Shown one piece after another: positions 1 through 5,087 of a stretch of 5,087 nucleotides of DNA. The position numbers and the translations under genes are program-made. Location: NCBI GenBank assembly GCA_027296525.1, contig JAPUJA010000068.1, positions 1 through 5,087 of the forward strand. The letters are read 5' to 3'. The notes under the pieces were generated by a model. It did no database searches, had not been told where the DNA came from, and worked only from the letters and a program-made list of their open reading frames with translations. The stretch comes from Pseudomonadota bacterium (GTDB taxonomy: Bacteria > Pseudomonadota > Alphaproteobacteria > UBA828 > JAPUJA01). Every line of letters begins with the position of its first letter. Position 1 is the stretch's first letter.

Positions 1-1
1 G

Positions 2-178
2 CACATCGGCACGGTTGGCGTCGCCATCGCCTTCGATAGCCTGTGGATCTTGTCGACGCTGGTGCCGTTCTACCTGGTCATCCGCTATGGCGTGGTGGCG
101 CGCGAGGAAGCCTATCTGGAACGCAAGTTCGGCGACGCCTATCTCGCTTACAAGGCGCGGGTCAGAAGGTGGTTTTAA
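2..178 (+). CDS. Isoprenylcysteine carboxyl methyltransferase-family membrane protein, C-terminal fragment
   Basis: The frame is open from the left edge and ends at a TAA at 176-178, giving the last 58 residues of a protein whose start lies outside the window. Residues about 5-27 of the fragment form a hydrophobic stretch (VGVAIAFDSLWILSTLV onward) that fits a final membrane helix. It is followed by REEAYLERKFGDAYLAYK and a basic VRRWF end. A membrane helix followed by an arginine-glutamate pair, then LERKFGDxYxxYKxxVRRW, is the usual C-terminal hallmark of the ICMT/PEMT-type methyltransferases, which bind S-adenosylmethionine at the membrane face and methylate lipids or prenylated/cysteine thiol substrates. 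Bacterial members mostly have no known substrate, so no finer function is claimed. It converges on pyrD. The family call is fairly secure even from the tail alone; other DUF-level relatives such as NnrU-like proteins are less likely because of the LERKFG motif. Confidence 0.8.
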   Translation, partial: HIGTVGVAIAFDSLWILSTLVPFYLVIRYGVVAREEAYLERKFGDAYLAYKARVRRWF

Positions 179-255
179 TCCTTCGGAGTCGCCCGTTCAT
201 CAGCAAGACGGAATGTCACCTCCCGCCCACAACCCGACATCAGCGGCGTGAGTCG

Positions 256-278
256 AAAAGTCACCCAAGCTGACTTTT
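256..278. terminator. Perfect inverted repeat between convergent genes, probable bidirectional terminator
   Basis: AAAAGTCA at 256-263 and TGACTTTT at 271-278 are exact reverse complements, separated by the 7-base loop CCCAAGC. The arrangement gives an A-run before and a T-run after the stem on both strands, as in two-way intrinsic terminators. It lies between the end of the methyltransferase gene (178) and the end of pyrD (292), where a shared terminator is expected. The stem has only three G-C pairs (none in the A/T-run part), so it is weaker than a standard terminator and its strength is uncertain. Confidence 0.6.
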
Positions 279-291
279 AGGGGTGCACGCC

Positions 292-1374
292 CTAGCTCTT
301 GAGGTCGGCGCCGACGGCCTGGGCGAGGTTGGTGAAGCCGTCGCGGATGAGCAGCCCGGCGAGATCGCTCTTGATGCGCTCGATCAGTTCCGGCCCGTGG
401 AAGATGAGCGCGGTGTAGAGTTGCACGAGCGAGGCGCCGGAACGGATCTTGGCGTAGGCGTCCGCGCCCGAGGCGATGCCGCCGACCCCGATCAGGGGAA
501 GCCGTCCGTCGGTCAGCCGGTAGGTTTCCTTGAGCATGCGCGTCGAGGGCGCGAACAGCGGCCGGCCGCTCAAGCCCCCGGCCTCGATCCGGTGGCGGCT
601 CTTCAAACCCTCGCGATGGCCGGTCGTGGTGTTCGTCACCACCAGGCCATCGACGCCCCGCGAGAGCGCCACGCCGACGATGTCGGCAAGCTCCGGGCCG
701 CTCAAGTCCGGCGCGATCTTGACGAGCACGGGCAGCCGCTTGCCGTGCAGCTCGCCCGCACGCTCGCGCGCCTCCAGCACGCGGGCGAGCAGGTCCGAGA
801 GCGGCTCGCGCCCCTGAAGCGCGCGCAAGCCCGGCGTGTTCGGCGACGAGACGTTGAGCGTCGCGTAGTCGATCAAATCGTAAAGCCGCGAGAGGCCGAT
901 GATGTAATCCTCCGCCGGGTCCTCGGCTGTCCGGTTGAGCGCGAGGTTCGCGCCGATCGGGCGCTCCGGCGGGTAGGGCTGGCGCCTGAGCGCGGCGAGC
1001 CGCGCGACGGCCGCCTCGAGCCCGTCGCTGTTGAAGCCGAGGCGGTTGATCACGGCCTCGTCCTTGCCGAGACGAAACACCCGGGGCTTCGGGTTGCCCG
1101 GTTGGGGGTCGGGCGTGATGCCGCCGACCTCGACGAAGCCGAGTTTGAGCGAGAGCAGCGGCGCGACGGCTTCGACGTTCTTGTCGAACCCGGCGGCGAG
1201 CCCGAGCGGGTTCGGAAAGTCGAGCCCGAAGACGCGGGAGCCGAGCGCGGGCGCATCCTTCGCGAGCGTCGGCGCGATGAGACCACTGCGCAACGCCCAG
1301 AGGGTAAGGCCGTGGGCCGCCTCCGGCGCCAGGCAGCGGAGCAGGGGCCTTGCCAATCCGTAAAGGTCGATCAC
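292..1374 (-). CDS. pyrD: Dihydroorotate dehydrogenase (quinone), class 2
   Basis: This 360-residue protein has the length of class 2 PyrD. It oxidises dihydroorotate to orotate with FMN and passes electrons to membrane ubiquinone, the fourth step of pyrimidine synthesis. Residues 1-35 (with the PEAAH motif near 17-21) match the amphipathic N-terminal helices that bind the membrane and quinone. The FMN barrel follows: AAGFDKN at 60-66 with Lys65, NRLGFN at 110-115, GANLALN at 141-147, NVSSPNTPGLR at 174-184 with the class 2 catalytic serine at Ser177, VKIAPDL with Lys219, VVTNTT at 245-250, GGLSGRPL at 266-273, GVGGI at 296-300 and LYT at 319-321. All key residues are present; the only oddity is LALN where many homologues have IGKN. 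The start is GTG at 1374-1372, chosen because it restores the full N-terminal helix and overlaps the lysS stop (TGA, 1373-1371) as GTGA. Only a weak GAAGA lies upstream, so translation probably depends on lysS. It ends at TAG 294-292. Confidence 0.97.
   Translation of the reverse strand: MIDLYGLARPLLRCLAPEAAHGLTLWALRSGLIAPTLAKDAPALGSRVFGLDFPNPLGLAAGFDKNVEAVAPLLSLKLGFVEVGGITPDPQPGNPKPRVFRLGKDEAVINRLGFNSDGLEAAVARLAALRRQPYPPERPIGANLALNRTAEDPAEDYIIGLSRLYDLIDYATLNVSSPNTPGLRALQGREPLSDLLARVLEARERAGELHGKRLPVLVKIAPDLSGPELADIVGVALSRGVDGLVVTNTTTGHREGLKSRHRIEAGGLSGRPLFAPSTRMLKETYRLTDGRLPLIGVGGIASGADAYAKIRSGASLVQLYTALIFHGPELIERIKSDLAGLLIRDGFTNLAQAVGADLKS
1371..1374 (-). promoter_or_regulatory. lysS-pyrD stop/start overlap (GTGA), translational coupling site
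   Basis: Read on the minus strand the four bases are GTGA: GTG is the pyrD start and TGA the lysS stop. Overlaps of this form usually mean that ribosomes ending lysS restart on pyrD. The nearest purine-rich stretches (GAAGA about 9 bases and AAGGG about 15 bases before GTG) are poor ribosome sites, which supports coupling. That coupling takes place is inferred, not seen. Confidence 0.7.
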
Positions 1375-2957
1375 GCGGCGAGGTCTTCGCCCTTGAGCGC
1401 CCGGCGGATGAGGGTAACGCTCTCGTCCAGCCCATAGAGCGCGACGAAGGAGCCCATGCGCGGGCCCTGGGTCTGACCGAGAAGCATCTCGTAGAGCGCC
1501 TGAAACCAGCGCCGTAAATTCGCGTAAGCGTGTCGCTTGCCGACCTCGTAGATCTGATTCTGGATCGTCTCCGCGTCCGCGCTGCCCGGCAAGGCTTCGA
1601 GGGTCGCGGCCAGGTCTTCGAGCGCCGCGCGGTCGGTCGCGTCGGGCTTGCGGTAGCGCTTCGCGGGCTTCACGAAGTCGCGGTAATAGTTGATCGCGCA
1701 GCCCACGAGCTCGTCGAGGATCGGCGCGTTCGCCGGGCTCGCGTCCGGGACGTAGCGGGAGATGAAGCCCCAGAGCACCGACTCGTCCTCGGTGTTGCTG
1801 ACGCTCGCGAGATTGAGCAGCACGCCGTAGCTCAAGCCCGTCTCGGGGTCAGGCGGTGCGCCATCGTGGATGTGCCAGAGCGGATTGGCGAGCCGCTTCG
1901 GTGCGGGCTCGTCCGCATAGGCGTGCAGATGTCCGAGATAGTCGTCGACATGGCGCGGGATGACGTCGAAATAGAGCCGCTTGGCCTTTTTCGGGTGGAG
2001 ATACATGTAGAGCGCCAGGCTCTCGCGCGAGCCGTAGGTCAGCCACTCGTCGATCGTCAGCCCGTTGCCCTTCGACTTCGAAATCTTTTGCCCGTTCTCG
2101 TCCAGGAACAGCTCGTAGGTGAAGCCCTCGGGCGGGCGGGCGCCTAGGATTCGGCAGATCTTGCTCGAGAGCCTGACCGACTCGATCAGGTCCTTGCCCG
2201 ACATCTCGTAATCGACCTCGAAGGCACGCCAGCGCATCGCCCAATCCGTCTTCCAGCCGAGCTTGCAGGCGCCGCCCGTGACCGGGACCTCGATCGGACC
2301 CTCTTGCTCGTCTTCGTAGGTGATCGTGCCGGCCGCCACGTCACGGGCGATCACCGGCGCCTGAAGCACGCGCCCCGTCGAGGGAGAGATGGGAAGAAAC
2401 GGGCTGAAGGAGGCGCGCCGGTCCGGCCCGAGCGTCGGCAGCATCACTTCCATCACCTCGTCATAGTGGCGAAGGATTTCGAGCAGCGCTTCGTCGAAGC
2501 GTCCCGACCGGTAGCAGACCGTGGAGCTCACGAACTCATAGTCGAAGCCGAAGGCATCGAGGAAGCCCTGAAGCTGCGCATTGTTGTGGTCGCCGTAGCT
2601 CTCGTGACAGTCGCCGAACGGATCCGGAATCGAGGTCAGCGGGCGCTCGAGATGCTCCGCCATCATCTCCTGATTCGGGATGTTGGTGGGCACGCCGCGA
2701 AGCCCGTCCATGTCGTCCGAGAAGGCGAACAGACGGGTCGGTGCATCATTCAGGCGGCGAAAGGCGTTCCGCACCATGGTCGTGCGCGCGACCTCGCCGA
2801 AGGTGCCGATATGAGGAAGGCCCGAAGGCCCGTAGCCCGTCTCGAACAGCACATAGCCCTTGGCCGGCGTCTTGCCGTCCAGACGCTCGGCAATCTTTCG
2901 CGCCTCGACGAAGGGCCAAGCGTTGCTCTCAAGCGCGATCTCGCGTTCGCTCGTCAT
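1371..2957 (-). CDS. lysS: Lysyl-tRNA synthetase, class I
   Basis: The protein has 528 residues and is a class I LysRS (also named lysK), unrelated to the class II LysRS of E. coli. It activates lysine with ATP and charges tRNA-Lys in the cytoplasm. The Rossmann catalytic core is marked by GPSGLPHIGTFGE, with the HIGH-type motif HIGT at 49-52, and by the KMSKS-type motif KISKS at 291-295. Between them lie conserved stretches such as FSDDMDGLR (79-87), KLGWKTDWAMRW (232-243) and YEMSGKDLI (250-258). The C-terminal part from about 330 (helical, LRRWFQALYEMLLGQ near 481-495) is the tRNA anticodon-binding region. I chose ATG 2957-2955 because it gives MTSEREIALESNAWPF, a normal family N-terminus; the frame remains open far upstream, but that extension is antisense to the helicase gene and resembles nothing. 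The ribosome site is weak (GAAGAA about 5 bases upstream). No LysRS of class II is visible here. Confidence 0.97.
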   Translation of the reverse strand: MTSEREIALESNAWPFVEARKIAERLDGKTPAKGYVLFETGYGPSGLPHIGTFGEVARTTMVRNAFRRLNDAPTRLFAFSDDMDGLRGVPTNIPNQEMMAEHLERPLTSIPDPFGDCHESYGDHNNAQLQGFLDAFGFDYEFVSSTVCYRSGRFDEALLEILRHYDEVMEVMLPTLGPDRRASFSPFLPISPSTGRVLQAPVIARDVAAGTITYEDEQEGPIEVPVTGGACKLGWKTDWAMRWRAFEVDYEMSGKDLIESVRLSSKICRILGARPPEGFTYELFLDENGQKISKSKGNGLTIDEWLTYGSRESLALYMYLHPKKAKRLYFDVIPRHVDDYLGHLHAYADEPAPKRLANPLWHIHDGAPPDPETGLSYGVLLNLASVSNTEDESVLWGFISRYVPDASPANAPILDELVGCAINYYRDFVKPAKRYRKPDATDRAALEDLAATLEALPGSADAETIQNQIYEVGKRHAYANLRRWFQALYEMLLGQTQGPRMGSFVALYGLDESVTLIRRALKGEDLAA

Positions 2958-3006
2958 CGGAATTCTTCGGGCCGTGCGGGGGCGACAATGGGGCAAAGCC
3001 CGGAGA

Positions 3007-3104
3007 CCGTCAATCAGGCGCGGCCCCTCGGGCGCGGTCCATCGGGCGAGGTCCATCGGGCGAGGTCCATCGGGCGAAACCCCTCGGGCGAAGCCCATCC
3101 GGCG
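3007..3104. repeat. Seven tandem copies of a 14-bp unit in the lysS leader
   Basis: Units begin at 3007, 3021, 3035, 3049, 3063, 3077 and 3091, each exactly 14 bases. The two central copies (3049-3062, 3063-3076) are identical, AGGTCCATCGGGCG; the copy at 3035 differs only in its first base. Flanking copies drift more: CGGCCCCTCGGGCG, AAACCCCTCGGGCG, AAGCCCATCCGGCG and, at the left end, CCGTCAATCAGGCG. The pattern of identical centre and diverged edges is typical of an array growing by slippage or unequal exchange. The unit length is not a multiple of three and the array sits between genes, so a coding role is unlikely. On the lysS strand most units carry an ATGG, giving several upstream ATGs in different frames. 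It could hold protein-binding sites, shape the leader RNA, or be neutral. Confidence 0.9.
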
Positions 3105-3146
3105 GAGCGATCGGTTCGCGACCTGTCTTGCCGGTCGCCGAAATCC

Positions 3147-3152
3147 TATACT
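3147..3152 (+). promoter_or_regulatory. Putative -10 box (TATACT) of the helicase gene
   Basis: TATACT matches the sigma-70 -10 consensus TATAAT at five of six positions and stands out in otherwise GC-rich DNA. Its end lies six bases before the helicase ATG (3159), so transcription would begin at or within a base or two of the start codon. The best -35 candidate, CTTGCC at 3127-3132, is only about 14 bases upstream of TATACT, shorter than the usual 16-18, so the promoter is tentative. Confidence 0.4.
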
Positions 3153-3158
3153 CCCGCC

Positions 3159-5087
3159 ATGACGCTCGCCGCCGAACAAAGGCACGACTCGGTTTGCCTT
3201 CCCGATGCGCCCGCGCTGGTCGCGGGGCCGCGGGGCGCGCTCATGCTCTCGCCCCAAGGGGTAGTTGAGTCCCTCTCGCTCGAGGCGGCGGCGGCTCGGG
3301 TGAAGGGCGGGACGCTGCCACTCGTCTGCCACCGGGCGGCGCTCGCCCGCCGCCTCGCCGTGCCGCCCTTCGCCGCCTTCGACCTTCTGGAGCTGTTCGC
3401 CTTCGCGCGCCCCGCCCGCTTCTCGATCCCGACGGCGCGCGGGCTCGCCCAGGCGCTCGGGCTGTCCTTGCCCGAAGGGCTGGAGGCGGAGGCGAAGAGC
3501 TTGTATGCGACCGCGCGGGCGTTGATCGAGGGTTTGTCGGAGCCGGACTTTGCCGCCGCGGAGCACGCCCGGACGATCGCCGAGGCGATGGCCGGCGGCG
3601 GCTGGCTCTGGGGCGAGGCGGTGCTTGCCGCGCTCGAGAATGGCCGTGGACAGGATGCGCGTTCGGGCAGGCGGAACGGCCTTCGGGTCTGGGGGCTGGT
3701 CGCGGAGTGGCCCGAATACGCGCCCCAACCCCCCGCCGGCCATGAAGCCGTCGAGCGCGCCGACGCGCGCCGACGCCTTGCGGCGCTTCTCGGTGAGCAT
3801 GCCGAGCCCCGCCCCGAACAGGCGGACTATGCCTCGGCCGCGAGCGCCGCCTTCGAGCCCCGCGATCGGGTGAATCGGCCCAATGTCGTGCTGGCCGAGG
3901 CCGGAACGGGCGTCGGCAAGACGCTCGGCTACATCGCGCCGGCGAGCCTCTGGGCCGAGAAGAACGAGGGCGCCGTCTGGCTCTCCACCTTCACGCGCAA
4001 CCTCCAGCGCCAGATCGACCGCGAGCTCGACCGGCTTTATCCGGAACCCAAGGTGAAGTTCGAGAAGGCCGTGCTCCGCAAGGGGCGCGAGAATTATGCC
4101 TGTCTCTTGAACTACGAGGAGGCGGTCGGCCGCGCCGCCCTGGTGCCCGCCGAACGGGTGGCCTTGGGGCTCATGGCGCGCTGGCTCCTGGCGAGCCGGG
4201 ACGGTGACATGCAGGGCGGCGACTTCCCCGCCTGGCTTCCGGGCGTCATGGGTGCCGGGCGCGCCTTCGAGCTCACCGACCGGCGGGGCGAGTGCATCTA
4301 TTCGGCCTGTCCCCACTACCGCCGATGCTTCATCGAACGGAGCAGCCGGATGGCGCGCCGGGCCGATCTCGTGATCGCCAACCACGCGCTGGTCATGGTG
4401 CAAGCGGCGCAGGGCGCCCTCGAGGAGGCGGACGAAAGGCCGCTCCCGCTGCGCTATGTGTTCGACGAGGGCCACCATCTGTTCCAGGCCGCGGACAGCG
4501 CCTTCGCGGCCAAGCTCACGGGCGCCGAAGCCTACGAGCTCAGGCGTTGGCTGTTGGGGCCCGAGGGTCCCAGGGCGCGCGGCGGCCGGGCGAAAGGGCT
4601 CGCGAACCGGGTGGGTGACCTCGTTGCCGAGCAAAAGGAACTGGCGGCGGCGCTCGACGACGTGCTCGGCGCGGCGCGCGCGCTGCCCGCACTTGGCTGG
4701 CGTGAGCGGATCGCGAACGCGGCCCCCCGGGGGCCGGGGGAAGCCTTCTTCGCCCAGCTGCGCGCCCAGGTGCTCGCCCGAAGCAAGGTGGTGGACGGCC
4801 CCTACGGGCTCGAGGCCGAAACGCACCCACCGGTGCCGGGACTCGTCGAGGCCGCCGCCGAGCTCGACCACGCGCTCGCTCGCCTCGCCCGGCCTTTGTG
4901 CGCGCTCGCCGAGCGGCTCAGTCTCCGGCTCGATGACGAGGCCGACAGGCTGGATAGCGCGACCCGCGCACGGATCGAGGCCGTCTGCCGGGGCCTGCGC
5001 CGGCGCGGACGCGACCTCATCGGATCCTGGCGGAGCATGTTGCAGGATTTGATCGAGCCCTCGACACCGGACGCGACGCCCGCGGGC
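3159..5087 (+). CDS. DinG/XPD-family iron-sulfur DNA helicase, N-terminal 643 residues (runs off the window)
   Basis: The frame is open from ATG 3159 to the right edge without a stop, so the C-terminal helicase lobe (motifs IV-VI) is not visible. This family unwinds DNA 5' to 3' with ATP and acts in repair and in clearing structures such as R-loops. Visible parts are: an N-terminal region (1-215) without helicase motifs; a Q-motif-like RPEQADY (218-224); Walker A AEAGTGVGKT (246-255, Lys254); LSTFTRNLQRQ, motif Ia (275-285); four cysteines at 315, 379, 384 and 390, whose last three have the +5/+11 spacing of the DinG 4Fe-4S ligands; ADLVIANHALV (402-412); and the Walker B variant DEGH (436-439) in place of DEAH. 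Residues 445-643 are helical and would be the Arch-type insert. The start follows no Shine-Dalgarno sequence; ATG at residue 29 is an alternative. It is divergent from lysS-pyrD. The family is secure; equivalence to E. coli dinG is not, so no symbol is given. Confidence 0.92.
   Translation, partial: MTLAAEQRHDSVCLPDAPALVAGPRGALMLSPQGVVESLSLEAAAARVKGGTLPLVCHRAALARRLAVPPFAAFDLLELFAFARPARFSIPTARGLAQALGLSLPEGLEAEAKSLYATARALIEGLSEPDFAAAEHARTIAEAMAGGGWLWGEAVLAALENGRGQDARSGRRNGLRVWGLVAEWPEYAPQPPAGHEAVERADARRRLAALLGEHAEPRPEQADYASAASAAFEPRDRVNRPNVVLAEAGTGVGKTLGYIAPASLWAEKNEGAVWLSTFTRNLQRQIDRELDRLYPEPKVKFEKAVLRKGRENYACLLNYEEAVGRAALVPAERVALGLMARWLLASRDGDMQGGDFPAWLPGVMGAGRAFELTDRRGECIYSACPHYRRCFIERSSRMARRADLVIANHALVMVQAAQGALEEADERPLPLRYVFDEGHHLFQAADSAFAAKLTGAEAYELRRWLLGPEGPRARGGRAKGLANRVGDLVAEQKELAAALDDVLGAARALPALGWRERIANAAPRGPGEAFFAQLRAQVLARSKVVDGPYGLEAETHPPVPGLVEAAAELDHALARLARPLCALAERLSLRLDDEADRLDSATRARIEAVCRGLRRRGRDLIGSWRSMLQDLIEPSTPDATPAG

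Larger units (their letters stand above)
2958..3158. other. Divergent intergenic region between lysS and the helicase gene
   Basis: These 201 bases separate two genes that point away from each other, so promoters for both should lie here or just inside the helicase start. Most of the middle is taken by the tandem 14-bp repeat (3007-3104). The 3' side holds a TATACT box for the plus strand. Near lysS there is a small GGGC-AAA-GCCC stem (2991-3001). I could not identify a convincing -35/-10 pair for lysS: the TATA at 3147-3150 reads TATAGG on the minus strand but lacks a well-spaced partner. No tRNA, riboswitch or T-box-like structure was recognised. Confidence 0.6.

Noticed and set aside
200..1437. 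Long open frames overlapping pyrD in another minus-strand frame (200-1435) and on the plus strand (283-1437).
   Set aside because: Both are rich in Arg, Ala, Gly and Pro or charged low-complexity sequence with no motifs, while the 292-1374 frame carries every PyrD motif. They are shadows of pyrD.
1530..2147. Plus-strand open frame of 205 codons opposite lysS.
   Set aside because: It is antisense to conserved LysRS sequence, has no domain resemblance and no supporting ribosome site.
3007..3104. The 14-bp array considered as a CRISPR array or an iteron-type replication origin.
   Set aside because: There are no spacers between the units, the units are far too short for CRISPR, and no replication initiator gene or AT-rich unwinding region is nearby.
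2958..3158. Possible T-box or other amino-acid riboswitch in the lysS leader.
   Set aside because: No T-box motif, specifier hairpin, or terminator/antiterminator pair could be recognised, and only short 4-bp stems are visible.
2741..3268. Plus-strand open frame of 175 codons spanning the lysS start, the repeat array and the helicase start.
   Set aside because: It crosses two genuine gene starts in the wrong frame, and its composition (Arg/Ser/Pro-rich) reflects the GC-rich repeat rather than a protein.
2958..4871. Open frame of about 638 codons upstream of and in frame with lysS, giving a nominal 1166-residue protein.
   Set aside because: It lies antisense to the well-supported helicase gene, its translation shows no recognisable domain, and class I LysRS starts normally at 2957. 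Long antisense open frames are expected in high-GC genes because of codon bias.

Overview
The window is high-GC DNA from what looks like an alphaproteobacterium. The main pointers are a class I (archaeal-type) lysyl-tRNA synthetase, a membrane-type class 2 dihydroorotate dehydrogenase, and a DinG-like helicase with an extra N-terminal region; class I LysRS among bacteria is typical of alphaproteobacteria and spirochaetes. The assignment rests on gene content and codon usage, not on a database search.

Layout: (i) 2-178, plus strand: the C-terminal end of a small membrane methyltransferase of the isoprenylcysteine carboxyl methyltransferase (ICMT/PEMT) family, cut by the window edge. (ii) 179-291: a short convergent gap with a perfect 8-bp inverted repeat that probably acts as a two-way terminator. 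(iii) 292-1374, minus strand: pyrD, the quinone-dependent dihydroorotate dehydrogenase of pyrimidine synthesis. (iv) 1371-2957, minus strand: lysS, class I lysyl-tRNA synthetase. Its stop codon overlaps the GTG start of pyrD by four bases, so the two genes form a coupled lysS-pyrD operon. (v) 2958-3158: a divergent intergenic region with seven tandem copies of a 14-bp unit (3007-3104) in the presumed lysS leader, and a TATACT box just before the helicase start. (vi) 3159 to the window end, plus strand: the first 643 codons of an iron-sulfur superfamily 2 DNA helicase of the DinG/XPD type, open at the right edge.

The genes are core functions (protein lipid/methyl modification, pyrimidine synthesis, tRNA charging, DNA repair) and I see no sign of a mobile element, CRISPR array, toxin-antitoxin pair or defence island. 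The points most worth a second look are the tandem 14-bp repeat in the divergent promoter/leader region, the possibly leaderless helicase mRNA, and the helicase N-terminal domain, which may be a decayed DnaQ-type exonuclease. An open frame of about 640 codons runs upstream of lysS antisense to the helicase gene; it should not be annotated as part of LysRS.
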